From positions 1,922,001-1,986,000 of the forward strand of contig JADJEE010000002.1 in the NCBI GenBank assembly GCA_016709225.1: DNA of 64,000 bases, written 5' to 3'. The notes below the pieces were generated by a model. The model saw only the letters and a list, made by a program, of their open reading frames with translations, was not told the origin of the DNA and made no database searches. The translations under genes were made by a program, and so were the position numbers. This document shows, in pieces, positions 23,817-32,396 of this stretch. The DNA comes from Deltaproteobacteria bacterium. Its GTDB lineage: Bacteria; Myxococcota_A; Polyangia; Nannocystales; Nannocystaceae. Within the stretch, counting starts at the first letter, position 1; the number at the start of each line of letters is the position of its first letter.

Positions 23817-26800
23817 ATGAGCACGTACCAGGGCGGGTTTCGACGGGCCGGTGGGTTCGCGGTGGTGGTGGTGCTGGCAGGGCTGCCCGCCTGTGCAGAG
23901 CCGGAGGGCCTGATGCGGGCCGAGCCGGCCGACATCACGGTCAAGTTCGACTTCGATCACCGCCCGCTGCCGGACATCCCCCTGCCCAACGACATCGCGA
24001 CTCGGGCCGACGCGACCTCGCCGACCGGCCTGCGGGTCAACGCCTCGGTGCTCGCGGCGACCAGCTACGAGCGGCGCACGCGGACCTTGCTCGACGGCCT
24101 CGACGGCTGGGGTGTCTACCAGCCCATCACGATTCCGTTCACGGGGCCGATCGACGTGGTGGCGCTGCGCGAGCGCCACGACGATCCCGACTACGCCTCG
24201 GCCGATGACGCCATCTACCTCGTCGACATCGATCGCGACTCGCCCGAGTTCGGGCAGATCCAGCACCTCGACGTCGGCAACGGCAACTACCCCATCATCC
24301 TCGAGCGCTCGGACCGGTACGGCAGCAACTCGCCGCGCGAGTGGAACCTGAGCCTGATGTTCGACGAGACCGACGAGGATCTCGACGGCGACGGCGTGCT
24401 CGACCCCAGCGAGGACACCAACCGTGACGGCAAGCTCTCGCCCGGCGAGGACGCGAACGGCAACGGCGTGCTCGATCTCGCCGAGGACAGCGACGCCGAC
24501 GGCGTGCTCGATCGGCCCAACTACCTGCCGGGCCGCGCGCCCGCGCGCGACGACCTGGTCGGTCGCGCCGACGCGTTGATGAACTTCTACGAGCGCGAGA
24601 CCAACACACTCATGGTCTCGCCGCTTCGACCACTGCGCGAGAAGACGCGCTACGCAGTCATCGTCACGCGCCGCATCGTCGACCTCGACGGCGACCCGGT
24701 GGGCTCGCCCTTCGCCTACGTCAACCACACCGCGCAGACCGACGATCTCGAGCCACTGCTCGAGGTGCTGCCCGACGGCCTCGAGCCCTCCGACATCGCG
24801 TTCGCGTTCTCGTACACCACCGAGTCGATCACCAAGGACTGGATCGCCGTGCGCGAGGGCCTCTACGGCGAGGGCCCGCAGGCCCACATCGCCGACGAGT
24901 TCCCGGCCGAGGTCGCGCGCCTGTTCCCGCTCAAGGACATCGGCCCCGGCACCAAGTTCCCCGATCGCACGAATCCCTACGTGCTGCCGCACGAGGACTG
25001 GAAGGGCCCGCTCGCGCTGATCGTGCAGATGTTCCAGGGCGGCGACCCCAACACGCAGCAGTACAAGTCGGTGATCGAGAGTCACGACTACGTCGACTTC
25101 CACGTGCAGGGCACGTACGTCTCGCCGCAGCTGTTCGATCGCTTCGACGCCGAGCTGCAGCGGCTGCCGCTCGATGCCCAGTCGTGGCCCGCGGATCTCG
25201 AGCGCACGCCCGCCAAGGCGCGGCCCGAGGAGATTCCGTTCTGGCTGGTGATGCCGCGCAAGGAGGTCTCCGTGCGCAGCCAGGGTCAGCAGGCGCCCGT
25301 CGTCCTGCTCGGCCACGGCTACGGCGGCAACCGTGCCGGTGAGCTGCTCGGCTTCGCGGGCTACCTGGCGCAGTTCGGCATGGCGTCGTTGTCGACCGAC
25401 AACGTCTCGCACGGGCTGCCGCTGGCGCCCTCCGATCTCGACCTGCTGGGCGGGCTGCTCGACGCCGCTGGCCTCGGGCCCGCCGCGGAGGCGATCCAGT
25501 TCAACCGCGGCGGCGATCAGGACGGCGACGGCTGGCACGACCAGGACCTCGACAAGGACGGGACCATCGACTCCGGCGTCGACTTCTGGACCGCGTACCT
25601 CTTCCACATGCGCGACATGGTGCGGCAGTCGGCGCTCGACTACATGCAGCTCATCCGCATCATCCGCACGTGGGACGGCAAGACCATGTGGCACTTCGAC
25701 ATCGACGGCGACGGCAAGCCCGAGCAGGTCGACGTCAACGGCGACGGCAAGTTCGATCTCGCGGGCGACTTCGACGGCGACGGTATCGTCGACATCGGCG
25801 CGCAGTCGCCGATCTACGTGCTGGGCGGGTCGCTCGGCGGCATCATGGCGACCACCCTGGGCGGCGTCGAGCCCGAGGTCGAGGCCATCATCCCGATCGC
25901 GGGCGGCGGTCGCCTGACCGACATCGGCAATCGCTCGCTACAGGGTGGCGTGCCGCAGGCCGTGCTCGTGCGCGTGATGGGGCCGCTGTACCTCGCGACC
26001 ATGGCCGACGACGGCACCACCAAGCTGCACACCCAGGTCACCGAGCTCAACTCGCTGGCCGACGTTCCGATCACCACGCTGCCCGACCTGCAGATCGGCG
26101 ACACGTTGGTGGCGGAGAACCTCGTCAACGGCGAGGTCGGCTGCGGCTACCTGCTGCCCGACACCACCGAGGGCGACGGCGTCGCGGCCCGTGCCCGGCT
26201 CTCGCTGCCATCGGATGTCGGCGACCGGACCGAGCTGAGGATCTACCGCGGCGATGCGCTGGTGGCTGGCGCGGGCGAGTGCGTGGTGCAGGACGGCCTC
26301 GAGCCGCTCCACGTCGTCAACAAGATGAAGGCACCCCTCGATGGCGAGGGCAATCCGATGAAGTTCGTCGGCGAGCCGATCGCCGGCGGCGAGTTGGTCG
26401 CGCTCGCGGAGGGGTTCGGCCTCGATCGCAACACGCCGTCGCTGCGGCGCTTCATGAGCCTCGCGCAGATGGTGGTCGATCCGACCGACCCCGGCGTGCT
26501 GTCGCGCTACCTCGGCTCGGAGCCATTCGAGTACCCCAACCTGCACCAACGCACCGGTGCCAAGTTCCTCATCGTTTCGACGGTCGGCGACATGAACGTG
26601 CCGGCCAGCTCTGGCCTCACGGTGGCGCGAGCGGCCGGCGTGGTCGACTACCTGCACCCCGACCCTGCGTGGGGCGTGCCGGCCAACCAGGTGCTCATCG
26701 ACACGCACACCGCCGAGGCGGTCAACAAGCTGCGTCGCTATCCGTACCTCGACGTGCCCGACAACGAGAACGTGCGCGGGCTGCTGGGCCTCGACGAGAG

Positions 26801-27233
26801 CTTCGGCGCCCACGTCGACGTCGCCAACTTCTCGAACGGTGCAGACATCTGGGGCGACAACATCCCACGGCTCGATCCGCCGCTGCGTCCGTTCTCACGC
26901 ACCGACACCTGGGGAAACGACCTCGGCTCGATGTCCGGCGCCGCGTTCCCGTATGCGGTGCCACAGGGGCAGCACGGCTTTGCGCTGCCTGGCGAGATGA
27001 CCGACTGGGCGATCCAGATCTGCAAGGAGACCTACGGCAGCAGCGCGTCGCAGTGCGCCCCCGATGTCATCGTCGGCTCGCTGTACGACGTGGGGTGGTT
27101 CATGTTCCACGTCTTCGGCAAGTTCCTGCGCACCGACGACGAGGCGCCGTGGGGCGAGAACTGCTTCGACAAGGCCGCGTGCAACGACATCCCCGCGGTG
27201 CCGGCGGCGCGCGATCCCTCGACGCTGCCGTGA
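23817..27233 (+). CDS. Giant lipoprotein B: paralogue of the hydrolase at 10701
   Basis: This protein of 1138 residues has a short signal peptide and lipid Cys26 (LPAC). It matches giant lipoprotein A from end to end with long identical runs, such as YVNHTAQTDDLEPLLEVLPD and AFSYTTESITKDWIAVREG. The Asp-rich calcium-type repeats (about 183-232 and later loops), LLGHGYGGN near 500, GGSLGG near 671 and PQGQHGF near the C-terminus are all kept, so catalytic residues are conserved in both. Differences concentrate at the signal peptide and a few loops. Its upstream gene is corA and downstream is a Usp-like gene, unlike copy A, so the duplication did not carry its flanks. Confidence 0.86.
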   Translation: MSTYQGGFRRAGGFAVVVVLAGLPACAEPEGLMRAEPADITVKFDFDHRPLPDIPLPNDIATRADATSPTGLRVNASVLAATSYERRTRTLLDGLDGWGVYQPITIPFTGPIDVVALRERHDDPDYASADDAIYLVDIDRDSPEFGQIQHLDVGNGNYPIILERSDRYGSNSPREWNLSLMFDETDEDLDGDGVLDPSEDTNRDGKLSPGEDANGNGVLDLAEDSDADGVLDRPNYLPGRAPARDDLVGRADALMNFYERETNTLMVSPLRPLREKTRYAVIVTRRIVDLDGDPVGSPFAYVNHTAQTDDLEPLLEVLPDGLEPSDIAFAFSYTTESITKDWIAVREGLYGEGPQAHIADEFPAEVARLFPLKDIGPGTKFPDRTNPYVLPHEDWKGPLALIVQMFQGGDPNTQQYKSVIESHDYVDFHVQGTYVSPQLFDRFDAELQRLPLDAQSWPADLERTPAKARPEEIPFWLVMPRKEVSVRSQGQQAPVVLLGHGYGGNRAGELLGFAGYLAQFGMASLSTDNVSHGLPLAPSDLDLLGGLLDAAGLGPAAEAIQFNRGGDQDGDGWHDQDLDKDGTIDSGVDFWTAYLFHMRDMVRQSALDYMQLIRIIRTWDGKTMWHFDIDGDGKPEQVDVNGDGKFDLAGDFDGDGIVDIGAQSPIYVLGGSLGGIMATTLGGVEPEVEAIIPIAGGGRLTDIGNRSLQGGVPQAVLVRVMGPLYLATMADDGTTKLHTQVTELNSLADVPITTLPDLQIGDTLVAENLVNGEVGCGYLLPDTTEGDGVAARARLSLPSDVGDRTELRIYRGDALVAGAGECVVQDGLEPLHVVNKMKAPLDGEGNPMKFVGEPIAGGELVALAEGFGLDRNTPSLRRFMSLAQMVVDPTDPGVLSRYLGSEPFEYPNLHQRTGAKFLIVSTVGDMNVPASSGLTVARAAGVVDYLHPDPAWGVPANQVLIDTHTAEAVNKLRRYPYLDVPDNENVRGLLGLDESFGAHVDVANFSNGADIWGDNIPRLDPPLRPFSRTDTWGNDLGSMSGAAFPYAVPQGQHGFALPGEMTDWAIQICKETYGSSASQCAPDVIVGSLYDVGWFMFHVFGKFLRTDDEAPWGENCFDKAACNDIPAVPAARDPSTLP

Positions 27234-27246
27234 GCGCTGCGGTGCG

Positions 27247-27753
27247 CTACGAGGCCCGCCGCTCGGGCGGGCCCTCGTCGATCACCCGCTCGTGGCGGAG
27301 CTGATCGCCGCCCGGCATGATCGCGCAGCCGGCTCGTCGGGCGAGGCGCTGCAGCATGCCGGGCGTGAAGCCCGGCAGCGACGGCACGAAGACCGCACGC
27401 GCGCGGACACGCCGGGCGTAGTCGATCGTGGTGCGGTTCATGGCGCCCGCGCGCACGCGAACACGGACGGCATCGTCGTGCAGGAATGGGGTGTGCAACA
27501 CCTCTTCGCACCACCGCGAAGTCCGGCGTCCGGCTGCGCGGGCCCGACGGAGGCAGTCGACCGTGCGTGAGACGTCGACGCTCCGCAGCAATCGCTGCGC
27601 CGGCATCATGTCGGTCAACACGCGGACCACGTGGAGCGGTGCATCGACCGCGCGCGCCAGCGCGAACGCCCGCTGCAGCGTCTCGCTCGCGTAGCACTCG
27701 TCCGGCACCGCCAACACGATCGGCCGCGCGGTCTCCCCCGCCTGCGGCGTCAT
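27247..27753 (-). CDS. Universal stress protein-like (Usp/HUP-fold) protein
   Basis: The 168-residue protein opens with a Usp-type strand and helix (PIVLAVPDECYASETLQRAFALARAVDAPLHVV), here with a serine/glutamate in place of the usual SxxA turn, and has later RTTIDYARRVRARAVFVPS, equivalent to the I-V-x-x-A segment. The classical ATP motif G-2x-G-9x-G is not seen, only PGGDQ near the end. It is probably a divergent, non-nucleotide-binding Usp. It converges on giant lipoprotein B and shares a 296-base upstream region with the LysR gene. Confidence 0.65.
   Translation of the reverse strand: MTPQAGETARPIVLAVPDECYASETLQRAFALARAVDAPLHVVRVLTDMMPAQRLLRSVDVSRTVDCLRRARAAGRRTSRWCEEVLHTPFLHDDAVRVRVRAGAMNRTTIDYARRVRARAVFVPSLPGFTPGMLQRLARRAGCAIMPGGDQLRHERVIDEGPPERRAS
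27253..27273. terminator. Bidirectional hairpin at the convergent ends of lipoprotein B and the Usp-like gene
   Basis: GGCCCGCC and GGCGGGCC pair perfectly around the loop GCTCG. The stem overlaps the last codons of the Usp-like gene and lies 20 bases past the stop of giant lipoprotein B. There is no T-tract; the terminator role is inferred from position. Confidence 0.45.
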
Positions 27754-27995
27754 TGCGACCTCCTGCGAGAGGCCTCGTCAGCGCCGCATTGCCGCGCTCG
27801 GAAGTACCCACGACCACGGCGCTGCGCCGTCGCCCAGGCGCAACGTGCGAGTTGGCAGCGGACAGACGCGTCCTCGCTCCGTCGCCACCCCATGGCGGAA
27901 GGAAGCAGGCGTGACGCCGCGTCGTGGTCGTGGGTATCGCTGTACAAACCGTGGCTCCACGCGGAAGGCGAGGCCATCATCCGCGACGACCGTGT

Positions 27996-28029
27996 TTTCG
28001 TAAATAGCGAAAGATTGACAACGCTTGTC
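27996..28029. promoter_or_regulatory. AT-rich operator candidates upstream of the LysR gene
   Basis: TTTCG-N7-CGAAA (27996-28012) and GACAA-CGC-TTGTC (28017-28029) are adjacent perfect inverted repeats ending 20 bases before the lysR start, in one of the few AT-rich patches of the window. The first has the T-N11-A layout of LysR-family sites. They are plausible binding sites for the adjacent regulator; promoter hexamers are not clear. Confidence 0.5.
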
Positions 28030-28049
28030 GCTGCAATCGACAAAGAGTC

Positions 28050-29003
28050 ATGGCGCTCAACTTCAAGCACCTGCACCACTTCGCGATGATCGCCCGCGAA
28101 GGATCGCTGTCGCGCGCCGCGACCAAGCTCCACGTGACGCACTCGACCCTGAGCGCGCAGGTCAAGCTGCTCGAGGAGCACTTCGGCGTGGCGCTGTTCG
28201 AACGCAGGGGCAAGCGCCTGCATCTCACCGCCTTCGGAGTCGAAGCGGCGGCCTACGCCGAGGACATCTTTCGACTCGGACGCGAGCTCGACGACGTCGC
28301 GCATGGCCGCGGCAGCTCGGGCCGCGAGCTGTTGCGCGTCGGGGTGGTGCCGGGCGTGCCCAAGCCGCTGGTGCACCACCTGCTCGGGCCCTCGCTCGAC
28401 CACCCACATGCCGGGGTCACGACGGTGGTGCAGGGCTCGAGCGCAGTGCTGCTCGAGGCGCTCGTGAGCGGACGGCTGCACGTGGTGCTCACCAACGAGA
28501 CCCCGACCGCCCACGCGGGCACGCGGACCCACGCGCACGTGCTCGGTGAGACGCGCATCGCCCTGCACGCCGTGGCCGCGCTCGCGCGCAAGCTTCGGCG
28601 CGACTTCCCGCGCTCGCTCGCGGGGCAGCCCTTCGTGCTGCCGCCGGCCACCACCGCCCTGCGCCGGCGGCTCGACGACTGGCTGCTGCAGCGCGGTCTC
28701 ACGGTGCGGCCGGTGATCGAGGTCGAGGACGCGGGATTGCTGCGCGCCTTCGGTGGTGCCGGGCGCGGCATCTTCCCGGTCCGCGCCGCGCTCGCGCTGG
28801 AGCTCGAGGACGTCCACGACGTGGCCGAGGTCGGCGACTGCGAGGGCATCCGCGAGCGCTACTACGCCATCACCGTCGAACGCCGCATCCGCCACGCCGC
28901 CGTCGCGGCCCTGGTCGAGTCGGCGCGGGAGAACCTGCTGGCCACGCTGGAGCTCGAGCACCGACGCTCCCGCGCCAAGCGGACCGCCGCGCCGAATCGC
29001 TGA
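28050..29003 (+). CDS. LysR family transcriptional regulator, NhaR-like
   Basis: The 317-residue regulator has the winged HTH with the NhaR-type signature LNFKHLHHFAMIAREGSLSRAATKLHVTHSTLSAQVKLLEEHFG, followed by FERRGKRLHLT and a LysR substrate-binding domain. NhaR proteins control sodium/proton antiporter or other stress genes, but no antiporter gene is nearby, so the target here is unknown. It ends three bases from the convergent DUF418 gene; a perfect 16-base palindrome GCGCGAGCGCTCGCGC at 29010-29025 overlaps that end. Confidence 0.92.
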   Translation: MALNFKHLHHFAMIAREGSLSRAATKLHVTHSTLSAQVKLLEEHFGVALFERRGKRLHLTAFGVEAAAYAEDIFRLGRELDDVAHGRGSSGRELLRVGVVPGVPKPLVHHLLGPSLDHPHAGVTTVVQGSSAVLLEALVSGRLHVVLTNETPTAHAGTRTHAHVLGETRIALHAVAALARKLRRDFPRSLAGQPFVLPPATTALRRRLDDWLLQRGLTVRPVIEVEDAGLLRAFGGAGRGIFPVRAALALELEDVHDVAEVGDCEGIRERYYAITVERRIRHAAVAALVESARENLLATLELEHRRSRAKRTAAPNR

Positions 29004-29006
29004 CGG

Positions 29007-30125
29007 CTAGCGCGAGCGCTCGCGCAGCCGGCCGCCGCCCCACGGGCCGGGCTGCGTGCGGCCGGTGACCTGCCGGATGAGGCCCTCGAGCGGGCCGTAC
29101 TCCCAGCGTCGACGCCACCACACCGAGAACCCGATCGCGCCGGCATAGAACGCCAAGCCATAGGCGAGTGCGAACTCGATCGGCTGCCCGCGCAGGAGCC
29201 CGTGATCGATCGGCACCAGGATGGCGAGCACGTGTGCGACGTACAGGGTGAATGCCATCTGCCCGGTCGCGACCAGCTCGATGACCCAACGATGGTGGGG
29301 TCGTCGACGCGCGATCTCGATGCAGACGCAGATCACCGTCACGGCCAGCGACGCCCCGGAGAACACGAAGAACGGCCGCGGCGCCCGCGGCCACGTGCGC
29401 AGCCACTGCGCGAGTTCGCCGAGCCCGAGCACCCCGGTGCTCTGATCCCAGCGCGCGAGCGCATCGACGCCTTCGGCGAGCACCAGCACGGCCACGGCGG
29501 TCGCAAGCACGCGTCGGCGCAGCCCGTCGTCGCCGAGCGGCAGCCGACCGATGGCCATGCCGACCAGCAGGAACGCGAACCACGGGAACACCGGGTGTAC
29601 GCCGTTGAAGAACACGTGGCGCAGCGCGCCGTCGAGGGTCCACAGGCTGGGGTGCGCCGCGAAGTCGAGCTGATGGAAGAGCAGCAATGCGCCGAGCACC
29701 ATCGCGACCGCCAGCGACCACAACACCCACGTCGCCGCCCGCAGCAGCGGGATCGCGAGCACGAGGTACACGCCGTAGAAGTGCAGGATGTCCCACTTCC
29801 ACAGGTGCATGAGCAGCAGGCCCAGCCCGAGCAGGATCGTCGCGCGCTCCAGCAGTGCGCGTCGCTCGAGTCGCAGCGCCTCGAAGTCGAGACCCGCGTG
29901 GCTGCGCAGCGTCACGGCGACGCCGGCGAGCACCACGAAGAGCGCGCCCGCCTTGCCCTCGATGCGATCACCGAGCCACACCAACGCGGGCCAGCCGTCG
30001 TGATACGCCTGCATCTTGCCGCGGAAGTTCACCAGCACCATGCCGAACACCGCGAGCGCACGTGCCACGTCGATGCCGGGCAGGCGCGCCGTCGTGACCG
30101 GGGTCTCGTCGTCGTGCGCGGACAT
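29007..30125 (-). CDS. Multi-span membrane protein, DUF418/DUF1624-type acyltransferase-like
   Basis: The protein has 372 residues and about ten hydrophobic spans. It begins with the DUF418/heparan-alpha-glucosaminide acetyltransferase-like motif RLPGIDVARALAVFGMVLVNF, and has HPVFPWFAFLLVGMAIGRLPL in the middle and GQMAFTLYVAHVL near the end, which are the family landmarks. Members are thought to acylate cell-envelope sugars, but activity is mostly inferred. The ATG at 30125 removes a long out-of-family N-terminal extension. Confidence 0.85.
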   Translation of the reverse strand: MSAHDDETPVTTARLPGIDVARALAVFGMVLVNFRGKMQAYHDGWPALVWLGDRIEGKAGALFVVLAGVAVTLRSHAGLDFEALRLERRALLERATILLGLGLLLMHLWKWDILHFYGVYLVLAIPLLRAATWVLWSLAVAMVLGALLLFHQLDFAAHPSLWTLDGALRHVFFNGVHPVFPWFAFLLVGMAIGRLPLGDDGLRRRVLATAVAVLVLAEGVDALARWDQSTGVLGLGELAQWLRTWPRAPRPFFVFSGASLAVTVICVCIEIARRRPHHRWVIELVATGQMAFTLYVAHVLAILVPIDHGLLRGQPIEFALAYGLAFYAGAIGFSVWWRRRWEYGPLEGLIRQVTGRTQPGPWGGGRLRERSR

Positions 30126-30243
30126 CGGGGCAGCACGAACGGTACACGAGCGCGTGGTCGCGGCACATCGGTGCGGCCTCGCGCGGGCCGCATCCGGCAC
30201 CATCGGGGCGCGCGCGAAACGCAGCGCCCGCGGACCTCGCCCG

Positions 30244-30732
30244 TCAGGTCGCGACGGTTCGTGCGTGCTCGCGGTGCCACTCGGCGAGCGAGAGCGCGGG
30301 ATAGCCGTCGAAGTGCGGATCGGTGGCATCGCCCTCGACGCGGACCCAGCCCGCCTTCGACCCCAGCATCAGGTGCACCGACGACGGCGCCGGCGGCAGC
30401 GGGGTATCGATGGCGCCGGCGACCGGGTGCACCAACGCGGGCCAGTCGTCGTGTGCGGCCCACAGGTGCGAGCCGCAGGTGCCGCAGAAATGCCGAGCGT
30501 GTCGACTGGGCGCGGTCACCCCGTCGGTCTCGCGCATCGCACGATAGACCCGCACGTGCTCGCGACCCTCGACCTGCAGCGTCGCCGCGTCGCCGCCGAG
30601 GTTGATCGCGTAGCCCCCTGCACCTCCGGCCTTGCGGCAGATGCTGCAGTAGCAGCGCTGATAGGGCACCGGCTCGCTCGAGTCGAGCGAGAACCGGACC
30701 AGACCACAGTGGCACGAGCCTTCGAGTCGCAT
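30244..30732 (-). CDS. GFA/CENP-V family zinc protein
   Basis: The 162-residue protein shows the zinc-binding pattern of the glutathione-dependent formaldehyde-activating enzyme family: GSCHCG (Cys7, Cys9), RCYCSICRK (Cys27, Cys29, Cys32) and HFCGTCGSHLW. Family members include formaldehyde-glutathione adduct formers and proteins of unknown function; the assignment is to the family only. It is divergent from the envelope protein at 30752 with a 19-base gap. Confidence 0.9.
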   Translation of the reverse strand: MRLEGSCHCGLVRFSLDSSEPVPYQRCYCSICRKAGGAGGYAINLGGDAATLQVEGREHVRVYRAMRETDGVTAPSRHARHFCGTCGSHLWAAHDDWPALVHPVAGAIDTPLPPAPSSVHLMLGSKAGWVRVEGDATDPHFDGYPALSLAEWHREHARTVAT

Positions 30733-30751
30733 CGCACCGGACCTTAGCAGG

Positions 30752-31798
30752 GTGCTAGTCTCTGGGCGGTTGGGGCCGCGCCGTCGCGGTCATGGGTTCG
30801 TCCCCGTGTGGTGCGCCGCCGTCCTCGCGATCCTCAGGCTGGGCTCCGACCCGGTGCCCGAGCCTGCTGCGCAGGTCCACACCGACGGCCCTGCGTGCGG
30901 CGACTCGCTGGCGGCACGGGTCGCGCGCAGCCTGCCCGCCGGCGTCACGCTCGACGACGACGTCGCGATCGATGCGAGCCTCGCCCGCGGCGATGACGGC
31001 CTGTGGCGGATCGATCTCGAGATTGTCCGCGGTGAGGCCAGTGAGATGCGCGCCTTCGTGGCCGACGATTGCCACGCGGTGCTCGACGCCGCCGCGTTCG
31101 CGATCGCGATCGCGGTCGATCCGCAGCGGCAAGCCGACCCGACCGCGCAGATCCCCGAGCCCGCGTCCGAGCCGTCGCCGGCGCCCGAGCCGACCGCGGC
31201 CGCCACGCCGCGGCCGACCCCCGCAGCATCGGCGACCGCCGCAATCGCGCCCGCACCGGCACCCCCGAGCGGCCCGAGGGCGCGTCGGATCGGTGCCTAC
31301 GTCGGCGCGGCCGGTGGCCTCGACATCGGTGCGCTGCCGCGGGCGACGGGCTGGTTCGAGGCGGACCTCGGTGCGCGCGGCGAGCACTGGCGCGCGGGCC
31401 TGGTGGGTGGGTTTCGCTTGCAGACCGAGCAGCGCGCACGGACCGACGCCGCCGCCGGCGGTCGATTCTGGCAGTGGACGGTGGGCGCGAAGGCCTGCGG
31501 CGTGCCCACCCGCCGCGCGCTGGAGTTCCCCCTGTGTGGCGGCATCGAGGTCGGGCAGCTGCGCGTGCAGGGTTTCGGCTTCGTCGACGCGCGGAGGCTA
31601 CAGCGGCCGTGGGTCGCAGCGTTGCTCGGCCCGCAGTTGCTATGGCGCGTCCACTCGCGCGCGGCCATCGGCATCGGCGCGGAGCTGGGCGTGCCGTTGC
31701 TGCGCAGCCGCATCGACATCGACGGCCTCGAGCGCCTTCATACCGTGGGTCCCGTGTTCGTGCGGACGCTGGTGCGCCTCGAGGGGCGCTTCCCGTGA
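30752..31798 (+). CDS. Putative exported envelope protein at the head of an ECF sigma unit
   Basis: I do not recognise this 348-residue protein by name. A hydrophobic stretch near residues 20-31 follows a basic N-terminus, suggesting export. Residues 60-125 form a soluble domain, 126-175 is a proline/alanine linker, and from about 180 the chain has alternating short strands (GAYVGAAGGLDIGALP, WRAGLVGGFRLQTEQ, RAAIGIGAELGVPL) like a small outer-membrane beta-barrel. The start is GTG at 30752. It is 7 bases ahead of the sigma gene, and such an envelope protein/sigma/TPR trio recurs in Myxococcota. Confidence 0.7.
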   Translation: MLVSGRLGPRRRGHGFVPVWCAAVLAILRLGSDPVPEPAAQVHTDGPACGDSLAARVARSLPAGVTLDDDVAIDASLARGDDGLWRIDLEIVRGEASEMRAFVADDCHAVLDAAAFAIAIAVDPQRQADPTAQIPEPASEPSPAPEPTAAATPRPTPAASATAAIAPAPAPPSGPRARRIGAYVGAAGGLDIGALPRATGWFEADLGARGEHWRAGLVGGFRLQTEQRARTDAAAGGRFWQWTVGAKACGVPTRRALEFPLCGGIEVGQLRVQGFGFVDARRLQRPWVAALLGPQLLWRVHSRAAIGIGAELGVPLLRSRIDIDGLERLHTVGPVFVRTLVRLEGRFP

Positions 31799-31805
31799 GG
31801 ACGCC

Positions 31806-32396
31806 GTGACGGATCGGCCGGGCCGCGGGCAATGCCGCGATGTGCCGCCCCTCGCCGCCCCTGGGCCCGCGCCCGATCGCGACGACGCGCCGCTCCCGGG
31901 CGCACTCGATGGCATCTACCGCGAGCACGTCGACTTCGTGTACCGCATCGCGTGCCAGCTCGGCGCGCCACCAGCGGCGGTCGAGGACGTGGTGCACGAC
32001 GTGTTCATCGTGGTGCACCGACGTCTGCACGAGTTCGACGGCCGCAGCATGCGCTCGTGGCTGTACGGCATCACGCGGCGGGTGGTGGCCCATGAGCTTC
32101 GCGGCGGCGCCCGGGCACGGCGGCGGCTCGCCGCCCTGCCACCACCACCACCGTCGCGCGATCCCGAGGACACCACCGGCGACGCGCAGGCGATCGCCTT
32201 GATCGAAGCGTTCCTGCGCTCGCTCGACGACGACCAGTGCGCGGTGTTCAGCCTGGTGGAGATCGAGGGCTGCAGCGCCGTCGAGGTCGCGGCGGCGCTC
32301 GGGGTCAACGTGAACACCATCTACTCGCGCCTGCGACTCGCACGGCAGCGGTTCGCGCGGCTCGTGGCTGCACAACGGGAGGCCCGTCATGGCTGA
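31806..32396 (+). CDS. ECF-type RNA polymerase sigma factor
   Basis: The 196-residue protein has region 2 (LDGIYREHVDFVYRIACQLGA, AVEDVVHDVFIVVHRRLHEF, SWLYGITRRVVAHELR) and region 4 (DQCAVFSLVEIEGCSAVEVAAAL, NVNTIYSRLRLARQRFARL) of ECF sigma factors. The 45-residue proline-containing linker between them has the run PPPPPS. The GTG at 31806 is taken as start, since the longer in-frame reading runs back through the preceding gene. Its stop overlaps the start of the anti-sigma-like gene by 8 bases, so they are coupled. Confidence 0.92.
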   Translation: MTDRPGRGQCRDVPPLAAPGPAPDRDDAPLPGALDGIYREHVDFVYRIACQLGAPPAAVEDVVHDVFIVVHRRLHEFDGRSMRSWLYGITRRVVAHELRGGARARRRLAALPPPPPSRDPEDTTGDAQAIALIEAFLRSLDDDQCAVFSLVEIEGCSAVEVAAALGVNVNTIYSRLRLARQRFARLVAAQREARHG

